Made by a program: the position numbers and the translations under genes
Source: Albugo candida
Lineage: Eukaryota > Oomycota > Peronosporomycetes > Albuginales > Albuginaceae
Length of the DNA: 64,000 nt
Assembly (NCBI GenBank): GCA_905220665.1
Contig: CAJNAR010000146.1
Span: 248,001 to 312,000, forward strand
Reading direction: 5' to 3'
Shown: positions 20,434 to 31,513 of the stretch, piece after piece
How the letters are laid out: each line of letters starts with the position of its first letter
How positions within the stretch are numbered: position 1 is the stretch's first letter
The notes under the pieces: generated by a model
Databases searched by the model: none
What the model saw: the letters and a program-made list of their open reading frames with translations, nothing else
What the model was told of the DNA's origin: nothing

Positions 20434-22639
20434 ATGATGGCACAGGATGAGTTGGAAAGACTGATGCCTCGCACCACGTAAATATTCTGACGAACCTATC
20501 GTTTTATTGCATAAACTCTATTTTTGTGTGACTCAGTGCAGCTAACGAAGCTTCCAAGATCGATTCTGCTAAAGTACGCGAGTACTTTCAAGCATCTGAT
20601 GTAAGATAGCTTCACTAATTGCTTGGATAACATATTTTACTACGTTTTACTTTACAAGCCTGTTAGTAAAGTGGTAGCGAAACAATCGAAGAAAACGATA
20701 CGAAAAGATGAACAAGGTTTTGAAGATATTGACGAGTTCTGGGTCGATGGGGATGAGACAGATGGAAGAAGTAGAGATAATACGGAAGCTGATACAACTT
20801 TGAACAGTAGAGCATTTCTTAAGTCTATTGAGTGCTTTGTCTGAGGTTGCGATTGAGCGAATAGGCAGCTTAGCATCAGCTGAGGGTCTCCCTGTAAATG
20901 CAAAAGCGATACTTTCAGAGAATTCTTTTGATCTGGGTGAGCGCGATAGTGGATCAAACACGCATGAGGTCGATTTTGGCGGGCTTTCGGATGACAATAT
21001 TGGCAATAGTATTGAGCTAGCCGTCTCCAAACAAACAGATCCGAATGTCTCCTTCAGTCGTCATAAGGATGAGGATCCAGCAAACAACAAAGACTCAGTG
21101 CCCACAAAACCTCAAGGATCTCGATCGCCTGATACTGGCGTAATGAGTGAGGCAAAATCAAACAAGAAATCAACTCCAAGCACAAGGAAAAAATCGAAAG
21201 GTAGAGAGGATCCGGGCGAGAGTCGTTTGAACGTATTAAATGTTTGTAGGAGCGCGTTCTGAGAGAAAAAATGTCAAAAATTCCGCTGTGTCATCAAAAA
21301 AAGGAAATCCCAGCAATAGTCCAGCTGCATTTAGCATGGTCGGTAGCCCTTTTTCGGTCAATGAAGCGCCAGTTACACCAGGGTCCAATGGTATGTGCTC
21401 GCTAGTGAGGAGTTCTCTTCTGCAAAGCTCATAGTATATGTTTTTTGTTCTCTAGCCAGTCAACGAGATATCAAGCTGCTCAAACCTTTCTCGGAATTGG
21501 AATCTCCTCCTATACAAACAAAATTATTTTCTACAGGAACCAAAGCATCAATCTCCAAACTGTCTACAGACAATAAACAAAAGAAAACTCGGAAGCTTGC
21601 AGAAATGAGCACTCCCAGCAAGACCAGCATGACGAAAAAGAAAGCTGTATATAGAGACACTCCACCTGGAACGGATACATCTGCGGATCTCGTGCATACT
21701 GATAATGACAGCACGTTCCGCATTACCGACATGGACTCTGAACGAGATCAGTCGTATCTGGATGAAAACAGCAAAGGCGTTCTTGACTTGTCACATGCCC
21801 AGGATGTGTTGCGTGACCGGGCACGACGAGCTTCCTCGGATGGACTTCGGCGCTCAGGAAGAAAACGATACAAACCTCTGGCATGGTATAAAGGCGAGCA
21901 CTATGTTTTTGAACGTCGTCAATCGGGTATTGGATGTGTAATTCCAACGGTTGTGGGAGTAGAACGTGCTGGTACGCATACACCTTCAAAATTGGAAGAA
22001 AACGGTAGTAAATCATCTCGTCCTACGCGTAAACCTCGCCAACCTCGAACCAAACTCAAACCATTTCCAAGAGAAAAGCTACCAAAAGAATTTACGTATC
22101 AAGACAACGAATGGGCTGAGATCTATGACCACACTGCCGATTGTCTGAATCGCATGAACATCATCTGTCGTGCGAATGAAATCGAACATCGTCAATTACC
22201 ACCTTCAGAAGGACAAACAATTGCGGGATTTGCGGGTCAAAGCTTCAATTTGAACACAAGCATTCCATATTCGCGGTGGATTTCTGGTCGATTGCTTCTT
22301 CCTCCGGGTGCCAGTAAAGAGGCTGAAAGTGTTGGTGAAGCTGTGCAAATATTTTACGTGCAAAATACACAACCTGATGCTCTCGAAGTGGCATATACTC
22401 CAGCAATTAGCAAGTCAAAAGGAGAGACCGAACCAGTCGATTACTTTGACTTGGAGAAAGCCACTCGCTTCCTACTGAGATTGGGTGATGAATTCTATAT
22501 CCCCACACGCAACGCTTATTATCTCAAAAACCATTCGGAAACAGTGGAAGCCGAGCTTCGATTTTTGATACTTCGAGCGAATACGTACAAATCTGATCAG
22601 CAAAATGCTGTTCCCGATACGAAGGAGACAAGCGCGTAG
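20434..22639 (+). CDS. CENPC: CENP-C / Mif2 inner-kinetochore protein
   Basis: Six exons (20434-20477, 20537-20600, 20659-20770, 20808-21200, 21250-21390, 21456-22639) give 645 residues with phase agreement throughout. Most of the protein is charged and disordered, as in CENP-C. The CENP-C motif is visible as RRSGRKRYKPLAWYKGE, the arginine anchor plus aromatic pair that contacts the H2A/H2B acidic patch and the CENP-A tail. The C-terminal 120 residues form a cupin dimerisation fold (SRWISGRLLLPPGASKEAES, LRLGDEFYIPTRNAYYLKN, ending in RFLILRA). CENP-C links centromeric nucleosomes to the outer kinetochore. An ATG at 20324 followed by a plausible donor does not lead to an open frame, so the start at 20434 (MMAQDELERLM) is chosen. 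Confidence 0.85.
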
Positions 22640-22901
22640 TAGAACACGTAGCAAATAGGAAGACTCCTTTTGCCCAAATGTGGATAACTATGATGATAAA
22701 GCGAAAATCTCAGATATGCGGTCTTACGCGCCCATTGATACTGCAATCGCAAAGGTTCATATCGCTTGATTCACGTATGATCAGGCGGGTCTCAGTAATA
22801 AGCGTTTAACGTGCACTGCTGAACGAATATCCGCAATAAAATCGGTGTGGCTTACTGCTTTCTACTGCTTAAATACGTACCATATTCGGGTAAATCAATT
22901 G

Positions 22902-24328
22902 ATGGAGATAGCTGTCGAAGACGCCGAGTCTCTATCGTATCATCGATTCTGCAAGCAGTACATGGAGAAAAACCGACCTGTTCGGATCAAGAACATTACA
23001 AAAGGATGGTCGAGTTCCTTGTATTGGAAAACCGCAAAAGGAAGCCTTAATTTTCAGTATTTGCGTGCGATATACGGCGATGAAATGGTTCCGGTGTGTG
23101 ATTTTGCAAATATCGCCATAGTAGCTAAAGATATGAAAAAGCAGGTTGTACAAGGTCGAGCACACGCCCATGAATCTCATACGCGGACTTTAGTGAATTT
23201 CAGAGAATATCTTCAGCAAGTCGAATCACAAACGGCTGGGCTGACATACTTGAAGGATTGGCATTTTCATCAGTGCTGCCAAAAAAGAGGCTTCAAACCA
23301 GAATACACGTATGTCAAATCGAGGCAATGTGAGGTGCCAAGGTTGACGTGTATCCTGCAAGAACGCCGATATACTTCCAGGACGATTGGCTCAATTGGTA
23401 GGCAACGTTTGCTCTCTACAACAAGGCATCGCATGACAGGTTGTAGGTGGTCCAATCGAAAGGAGATGCTGAATCACAGAACCGATGACTACCGATTTCT
23501 GTATTTTGGTACGCCCAGCCATTTGGATCAAACGGCCCAGGCTCTTCTATACCTTTAGGACCGGCCGGAACTTGGACACCAATGCACTACGACGTGCTCT
23601 GCTCTTTCAGGTACTCCATTACAAAACATTGTGCTTTGCTGAGGTTGTCAAAAGCTGGTCAGTCAACATTTGCGGACGAAAAAAATGGCTGCTTTTCGCG
23701 CCAGAGGATGTAAACTCGAAACTTGCTTTTTATGTACAATTCTCATCTGCATCCTTCCAGGCGAATAATCTCAAGGACCGATTCGGTCAACAAGTCATTC
23801 CTGACTTTACTGCGACTGAAATCGACCCAATAACTTATCCCAACATTAGGGCAGCCCGTCCATTGGAAGCCATTCAAGTTTGCCAGATTGAGAGCACATA
23901 ACATCCGACTCCCTCACTCTATTTCATAGGAGCAAGATGAAGCCATATTCGTTCCAAGCGGCTGGTATCACCAAGTGACCAATTTGACGACAACCATTTC
24001 AATCAATCATAATTGGTTCAACGGTTTCAATCTTCATCACGTATGGGCTTTTCTTCAAAACGAGATCAAGGCCATTGAGCATGAGCTAAACCATCTCAAA
24101 TGTCCACTCGGAAGTTGGACCGATGCTGAATTCCGATCGGAATGCCAGAAGCTGCTACAGTTGAATTCCCGAATGAATTATACAGAGCTCTTCACGTTGC
24201 TGAAAGCAAAAGAGCATCAACTTGAAGCTGAAAGTGTCCACAGCGCTCCCTATGGTAAAGCGCATATGATCAAGGTACATGCAAACCATACGAGTCGCAA
24301 TAAAGTCTCACAGAAAATAGCTTCGTGA
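22902..24328 (+). CDS. JMJD4: JmjC-domain 2-oxoglutarate oxygenase, JMJD4 type
   Basis: Exons 22902-23312, 23342-23397, 23447-23508, 23559-23610, 23655-23877 and 23930-24328 give 400 residues. The sequence follows JMJD4 closely: YLKDWHFH, IYFQDDWLNWW, YRFLYFGPAGTWTPMHYDVL, SFSWSVNICGRKKWLLFAPE, EAIFVPSGWYHQVTNL and TISINHNWFNGFNL. Iron ligands are the His and Asp of MHYDV and the His of WYHQV. Human JMJD4 hydroxylates a lysine of translation termination factor eRF1, and this is the likely role here. The first intron is only 29 bases (23313-23341) with a weak donor; a sequencing indel would explain it equally well. An ATG at or near 22845 could extend the N-terminus. Confidence 0.85.
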
Positions 24329-24384
24329 GATCTGTAGGCAGCTTGAAGAGTATGGAATTCATAAAGACTAGCTGGTCCACATGG

Positions 24385-26932
24385 TCACAACGACCCGATC
24401 TTGAGTCCAGAATGCATCGATGTACAGTGTATACACATGTCCTCGGCCGTGTGATGAAGAGTGCAAAAGAAGCCTTCGCAGTGCCGACACACTGAAGGTT
24501 GAGAGAAAAAGGTAAATACGTAGTGACAACCTCGAGCATTGCAGTACCAATCCGGTCGATGGGGAACCTCGATAAACGTCGATTTGCAGGAATTGATTCC
24601 TTCCGAGATGCTTGTGATTGAGCGTTCCGAAACAGAGATATCGCTGAATCGATTCCATACCAACAATACTGCTTCCAGTAAGCTTTCACGTTGGCTGTAC
24701 ACAAAGCTACTGTTACTTTGTGAGTCGATCAGGTCATGCACTGAAAAGGATCGTTTGAGATGAGAATCCTTTGATAAACGCTTTGCTGATAGCCAAGAAT
24801 TGCCACTGCTTTGAGCGCGATCTCGATTTTGTGCGAGTGTCGCAACCGACGCATTCCTCGGCGATTGTATGAGAGTGAGCGACGACGTATCAGAGGTACT
24901 GGTCGTGCGTGGAGTTGAGCATTCCTCTTCCTCGGTTTTCTGTACATCAGTGATCAATTTCCATTTACCATTTGTGCACGGGGATTCAGGTGTCCATGCT
25001 GCATCACGTTGATGCTTCAAGTCGTGCATGGAGATAACAACGCATTCATGGCGATCCATACAAGTGAGCGATTCCTTTGCTTCTCGATGACTGCGACAAT
25101 ATGTAAGCTTGCACTTGTTGCATCTTCCTTTCGATCGAAACAATCGATCCACTCTTCTATTGCAGTAAATGCAGACGTCTCCACCAAGAACCAGCTGAGC
25201 GGCCTGTGTATCTCGAAAGGACCAATTCACACACGTCTCTAGAGGAGTCAGACCATCTTTTCGACCGGTCCAACATCCTCCTCGTGCATTTGTATTGGCA
25301 CCGTGCGAAAGTAAGAGTCGAATGCAATCCGGTTCATTCCGAAGAACGCCAATATGTAATGGATTGAGCTTGCAATCATCAGCGTAGTCCACCTGTGCTC
25401 CCCACTCTAGAATCGCATACTTGGCGACTGGTGCTTGACCAAACCAAATAGCGTGATGTAACACCTCATTAGCGACAACCTGTCCATGAAAATGGGTTCG
25501 ATTTTGTCGTATCCGTCTTTCAAACCATTGCTGTAACTCAGCTAAACTGCCACTTTCGATGAGATGCAAGATTTCGGGTGCGAGTGTTCGATGTTGGTCG
25601 AATGGCCTCGGAGGTCGACAGGATCCCGAATTTGCTTCTTGAACGACATGCATCTTTGAGTGTTTGTTCGCTAAGAATGTAAGGACATCGCATTCTATTT
25701 GGTCCGTTGTGTCGATACTGAGTGCTCGAAATACGGCTTGATACGGATCAATTTTGCGCACTAGAGGTTTGAAATCCCGGAGAAAATCTTCAAAGTTCAT
25801 GCAAAGCAGCTTGTCTTCAAGAAGCTACAAAGTCTCGTTATTTCGCGCAGGGAATTGTTTTGTGATGAAATACCTCCAAAATACCGAGTCCCATGCGCAA
25901 AAATATATCCCGGACACCGGCCAAAAACATGTCCAAAATGGCGCATGCGAGTTCCAATTTCGTCGACAATGAAAACTAAATGCTCGTTTTTCAGTACACT
26001 GCTGCCGATAACGATGTGAAATAAGCCTACCAGTGTCGTAAACCATTCGATACCATACATAGGAATGGAGAATCCCTGTGAGACCAAATGCTGATGAATC
26101 TTGGGTAATCTCCTCATAAGCAACCGATCAAATTGTTGAAAGTAGTCGTCCAAGAAGCTGCATGTGGGGTGATACATCTTTAAAAAAAAGTTGAGACTTG
26201 GAACTGAATGATCGCCAAAAATCACGTACTCGTGCGAGATGTCGTTTGCGCAAAAGATAGTGAAAGAGTGCATACGCATCTGCTTCCTCAAGTCCTTCGA
26301 CGAAAAACATCGCAACGATAAAGTTCATTCCTTGGCAATATCCGCCTTCTGTATAAGCAATTGCATTAAGCACTCGAAAGAGAGCTTGCTGCCTTGTTTT
26401 CGTATTGTATGCTTCTAAGAGAACTTGTGGTGTAGATATCGATGCTAATGGTTCCGCTTGTGCGTTGGGATTCGGACACTCAAATATGCAAAATGTGCGA
26501 GTGACATCACGTCGGATAGTCGCAGAATGCGAGTATTCAGCTTCTGAAATCTAAAGAGAAATTCAGCTCAATTCGCACTCACAAAATGAGTAAAAATCGT
26601 ACCAAATAATAAATTTCTCGATGACGGCGTATAAAATCTTGTGGGATTTCTTTCATTTGCATCCAACAGACTCCATGAGCCAATGCTAAAATTGAGTTAC
26701 GATCATCTCTTTGATCCTCAAAGTTGTAGTGCTTGACGACCTGACTCCAAAATATATTTCGCCTGCGTTTCAAATTTGGCTCTGAATAACGCACTGAGGC
26801 TTCCGGAGAAAATGGTAAGGGACTGGATGAGGAAGAAGACGTCCACGAGAGCCATGTTGTGATTTTGTATCTTTGTTGATTGTCCTCATAGGGATGGACA
26901 CATTTGTTGTCATGAATGAGTCGCATTCGCAA
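24385..26932 (-). CDS. TBC-domain Rab GAP fused to ankyrin repeats and zinc-binding modules
   Basis: This is one gene rather than two. Exons 26603-26932, one from 26550 downward, one ending at 26031, 25874-25975 and 24385-25824 form a continuous frame except for one unresolved junction near 26230-26260. The N-terminal half is a TBC domain with both catalytic fingers: the arginine finger IRRDVTRTF and the glutamine finger GGYCQGMNF. EWFTTLFSLSTKLELACAIL and VRDIFLRMGLGILELLEDKL follow, joined across two introns. Then come two or three ankyrin repeats (CKLNPLHIGVLRNEPDCIRL), a CxxC cluster (CIYC ... CNKCKLTYC) and a C-terminal C/H cluster (CNARGCHYVF ... CRHCEGFFC ... CIHC). TBC proteins switch off Rab GTPases. 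The zinc modules may bind membranes or partners. It overlaps no other gene and diverges from Miro. Confidence 0.75.
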
Positions 26933-27182
26933 TTATCTCAGCCAATATAAGTCGAATATGGATCTTGGTGACCGGATCAGCAAGTCGTGATGATGAGTGT
27001 ACGTCAAAATGGATTGGTGTTTGTGTATTTTTGGCCGCTTTTTGAGCTTCTAATTCCAGATGCGCGTAGAAAATTGGCGATCTCTTCAGTTACGCTCTGA
27101 TGCAAATTACGTCCAATTGAATCAACACATGTGATAAATTCGATGATTGGATGAAATAAAGTTTGGTATCATTAAACAAAGG

Positions 27183-29617
27183 ATGCGTGCTTCTCAATCT
27201 ATCTCTAATGCGGAAGGCGCTGTAGACGTCACGATAGAAAATCCTAAAAACGAACTGACTGAGTCAAACGATACGGCTGCAGATAGACACGTTACAAACC
27301 CTCAAAAGGTTCCTTTGAAACCACAGACTGTACATATCGAAGTGTTGGGCGATGAAAAAGTTGGCAAAACTTCGTTGATCTGCTCGCTAGTGTCTCGTCA
27401 CTTTAACGAAAGGGTCCCGCCAACACTTTTGAATGTGCAAATTCCAGCAGAAGAGAGCGATGAAGATGTAGTCATCTCCATCACCGATACATCGTGTACG
27501 CTTTTGCTTTTAACTAATTCGATCTCTTACTGCTATTGCGTTACCTAGCTACTAAACCAGTTATGCAACGTGTCACGGATGCTACAAGACGAAGTGACGC
27601 TATACTTCTCGTCTATGACCTTACGCGTTTAGAAACTTTCCATCGCGTTCAGCGTTGGCTTGATTTGATTGCCAAACAAAAACCAGTTGCGGTGGTGCTA
27701 GTTGCCAATAAAGCGGATCTTTTCGGCTCGATACAAAGAATTCATGGCTCATACGCCAATCAAATACGACATATCTACGATAAATACGAGGTCGATATCT
27801 AAAAACGGGATTTTTTACAAGTGAATGCTAATTAGCTTTGTAGTTTGTGGTCGCTACCGTCGAATGCTCCACCAAGGTTTTTGCAGAAGTTGCCCGAGCA
27901 TTCTACCTTGCACAGAAAGCTGTCCTTTATCCCAGAGAACCTCTTTACAACAGCAAAGAAATGGTGGGATGCTTACAATACTAGAATGCTAGGAACATTC
28001 ACACCTGATCCGGACTTCTGCGTAGAAATTTCAACCAAAATGTGTCAGAGCTATCAAGCGGGTGTTTCGTTTGTATAATCGCGCAGGTAACGGAATCATG
28101 ACCCGGGAGGAGCTTAATGACTACCAGCAAGACTGTTTTGGCGTCCGATTGCTGCCCGAAGAACTGGACACGTTGATCGAATATTTATCTACTACGATAT
28201 CGTCCGGAGTGACACAAGATAGTCGTGGTTTGTATTTAGAAGGATTTCTTTATCTTTGGAAATTGTTTATTGAACGCAATCGACCAGAATCTTGCTGGCA
28301 AGTATTACGAAGCTTGGGATACTCGAACAATTTGATACTGGAGATTCCCGCTGATAGAATCTCTGTACCAGCACACGAAGACAATCAAACCGCAAAGCTG
28401 AGTATTACAGCGACGGAATACTTGACTCGTTTATTTAGCCAATTTGATGTCGACAGAGATGGGTATCTGAGTGAGGATGAACTGGCGGATATTTTCTCAA
28501 TCGTCGATGACCCACAACCGCCGTGGTTGTGTCAGCCAAATCAAAAGCTCTTATTTGAGACAACAATTGTGCATGGGAAAAATGCCATTTCACTCAAAAC
28601 ATGGCTTGCATGCTGGCTTGCAGTCGCACAAGAGAATCCTCAGCAACTTCTCAGAATTTTATTCTATCTTGGGTATGATGATAAAGAGGCTCCTGCACTC
28701 GAATACGCAAAGCGATTTTCCAAGCATGATTCGCAAATAGTTAGATGCATTGTAGTTGGCGGTACACGATCCGATCGACTACGTTTTCTGCGACCACTTG
28801 TCGGCAAACAATTAACTTCTCTGCCTGTTGAGGAATCATCCAGCGAATCAAACTCCGCGGACGCAAATGCTTTAAAAATATCATTATCTGATGTCAAAAA
28901 TGACACCTTGGCTGATATCGACACAACAGCGGTATTGCAAGCAGTCAACGAGATAGATACTGATCGAGATGGTAAAACGTTTCTCCTGGTGAGTCTTTAA
29001 CCTTCGATTGGGTCGGCTATATCTTATCCGGTATTTTCTAGATAAGTGAAGCTAAAGAACAATTTGGCAGCATGGCGTCTGACGAAATTGAAAAAAAAGC
29101 CGACATTATCTGTTTCCTGTACAATCCGACCACAAAAGATGCAGCAATACGGATTTCCGATATGGACATGACGCTTGATTCCAGTATTGCACGGCAGTAT
29201 ATAATGATTCGCCCAGACAATGCGACAGATGACGAATGGCGTAGCAATATAATTCATATAGAGCACCCGTCACAGAAGTATAGATGGCAGCCTTTTGATC
29301 CAGCTAATCCAGAAGACGCATACAAAAAACTAGTTCGAAACGCACAGCAAACGTACGTAATGCTCAGTATTCGAATGCTAACTTCAGAACGCTTACACGC
29401 AAATGTTTTTGAAAGGAGGCCTACATCGTCATCTTCATGGTCCCATCCTATTGTCTCATTGATTGCAGTGGGTGTGATCACAACGGTCGGATTCCTCATG
29501 TATAGACGTCCTGGCGTAGCGGAAATTTGGCTTGCAAAATTATCTCCTGCCATAACAGAGCTCCTTCTCCGGACGCGCCTTTATCATCCGCCAGCAAAAT
29601 TCGATAAAAATAACTAA
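27183..29617 (+). CDS. MIRO: Miro, mitochondrial Rho-type GTPase
   Basis: Five exons (27183-27495, 27549-27790, 27844-27963, 28026-28988, 29042-29617) give 737 residues. The order is that of Miro: a first GTPase domain (P-loop GDEKVGKTSL, later VANKAD), then two EF-hand units (NRAGNGIMTREEL, weaker; DVDRDGYLSEDEL, canonical), each followed by its helical partner. A second GTPase-like domain follows, and a C-terminal tail anchor (VSLIAVGVITTVGFLMYRR). The second GTPase domain begins CIVVGGTRSDRLRF and lacks the GKS/T P-loop, so it probably cannot bind nucleotide in the usual way. An N-terminal extension of about 60 residues precedes the first P-loop. Miro sits in the outer mitochondrial membrane and controls organelle movement, shape and ER contact. 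Confidence 0.9.
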
Positions 29618-30454
29618 GTGTCATTTGGCAATAGACGATATTTCTGCTAGGACGGAGTGCCAGCAGACAATCAGCTGGAAATTGTCGAACTAGTGAAAAT
29701 AAATGATCCGTTAGTGGTCTCGCAGATAGTTTGGCCGTTAGGATGTGGTGTGTTTGCTGTAGTCTCATTTTTTCTGCTGATAAGCACAATGTCTGGAACA
29801 ACAAGAGCTTGCATTTTCGCCAGATTTTGGGTAGCTTGGGTTTCCTCACTACCTTGTATGATCTTAATAGAGCCCCATGAGAATCCTAGAGGTTTCAGGG
29901 TCGAACTGTATTAACCAGTAAGGCGCACGAAGACTATGTAGTGGTATAGTACCGATTGTAGCACTGCGTACTGCAGAACCGCTTTCTATATATTTGGATG
30001 TTCTCGTTTTGAATGGCAACTAGTATACATGCGAGCCGTGAGTATGCGCTGTTTGAGTAAAAATCTTAGTTGCTTTGCTGCTTAACGACGATTTAAAGCA
30101 CTTGTTCGAAAAGCTCAGGAATGGAACGAGTCAAATTTCACTTAGATATACAAGTTGAATTGATATCAAGTCTGCTATCCGAAAAAAGTATACGTGATGG
30201 AGACTAGCGTGTCTATCAGCGGGGCACACAAGACTTGATAGCAAAATTAAAAATACTCGATTAGGCCCAATTACATACTATGCTCAATGCTTCACGTGTC
30301 ATCTCATAGAAGAAGCTACTCCTTACCTGACTCGATCAGCAGTACGCACTGACTGCCCCTTGCACAATACATTTTTAGTGCTTTGTAATCCTGATCACTA
30401 TACAGAAGGTGAGCCGACACTGAATTTTAATCCAGCTGCGTTGATGTTTTAATA
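29618..30454. other. intergenic region, nothing recognised
   Basis: About 840 bases between Miro and the PTPMT1-like gene. A short open stretch from 29657 has a hydrophobic segment but no ATG start and no family resemblance. No tRNA, repeat or mobile element is seen. Confidence 0.45.
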
Positions 30455-31410
30455 ATGTTAAAAGCTCACATTAGACCTCAATCAATGCGGTTGAGGAAAA
30501 CCGAGCATTTTTGTAATACTACCGCGCTTCGCAGTCTACGTCCAGTCGCTATCATTACAGACGAAATAAGTACGCAACATCTAATCAAGCTCATGGACAA
30601 ATTACGCCGAAGAAAGAATTATAGTTTAGTAAGTCGCCCGTTTGTTGCTGATCAGTCGTGCAGAATAATCTGCTGCATCAACACGTAGATATTCAACATC
30701 TCGCTTGGTTACAATCTCGTGCTTCACGATAGTATCAAACGTCCATGGTGGACACGTCTGGATGATTTTCTAATTCTCGGAGCGCTTCCTATCGTTGAAA
30801 AAAATCATCTTGAGCTTGTAAGCGGTATACTTATGCATGTATCCCCTTCTGATTCGATTTGTAAGCTTTTACACGAGCAAAATGTGAAAGCAATCGTCAC
30901 GCTGAATCAGCCTCATGAGCTTTTGCCCAATTTCTTTGGAACTCCAGTCTCGCCCGGTAATGCTACCTAGGCGCTTCTTCACCATGAGTCAGGTCATCAT
31001 CCCCGTCATCTTGGATTCTATAGATGTCTGGGCATCAAGAGGTATTTTCCAATATATAGGAGCAACCGACGATTTTTCCGCTCCAAGTCTCGACACCATC
31101 AAAAGGTGGCACTCAGCTTTAAAATCAGATCGATTTCAAATGACTCATTTTGTTGGACAGCTGCATCTCATTTATAGACACTCAGATTGCTCAGAAAAAG
31201 TCCGTTTACATTCACTGTAAAGCAGGTCGTGGCAGAAGTGCGCTTATAGCAATTGCTTTCCTGTTGCAGAATCATCACTGGGAATTGAAAGAAGCGATCG
31301 ATTTTGTTACGAGCAAGCGTCAACACATAAAATTGCACGCAAAACAACTACTAAGGCTGGCTGAATTTGCTACGGTCGTTGTTTCACTAAATACAAAACG
31401 TTTGACGTAG
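30455..31410 (+). CDS. PTPMT1: PTPMT1-like dual-specificity phosphatase
   Basis: Five exons (30455-30628, 30689-30817, 30866-30956, 31024-31105, 31161-31410) give 241 residues with matching phases. Family blocks in order are WWTRLDDFLILGALP, VKAIVTLNQPHE, YIGATDDFSAPSLDTI, and the active-site loop VYIHCKAGRGRSALIAIAFL, i.e. HCxxGxxRS with catalytic Cys and Arg and the general acid Asp in the TDDF loop. PTPMT1 dephosphorylates phosphatidylglycerophosphate in mitochondria, a step of cardiolipin synthesis. The HCKAGRxRS loop is typical of that group. The basic N-terminus (MLKAHIRPQSMRLRKTEHF) could be a mitochondrial presequence. Other PTPMT1-like phosphatases exist in plants, so the substrate is not certain. 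Confidence 0.8.
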
Positions 31411-31513
31411 CTTGTATAACTAATTCTTTTTGTAAGATGTCTCGCATTCTTATATGTACGTGTCGCTATTATTGCGTCCACTTCGATACCAAACATAACC
31501 GATATCAATCTAC

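Noticed and set aside
24385..25824. Stand-alone ankyrin/zinc protein starting MNFEDFLRD at 25800
   Set aside because: The start falls in the middle of the TBC domain's last helix. Removing the 49-base intron at 25825-25873 joins it in frame to the TBC exons.
27147..27182. Non-ATG extension of Miro upstream of 27183
   Set aside because: It would start at TTG; the ATG at 27183 is the first credible start.
29657..29914. Hydrophobic frame after Miro as a small membrane protein
   Set aside because: Begins with GTG, has no ATG, splice support or family resemblance.
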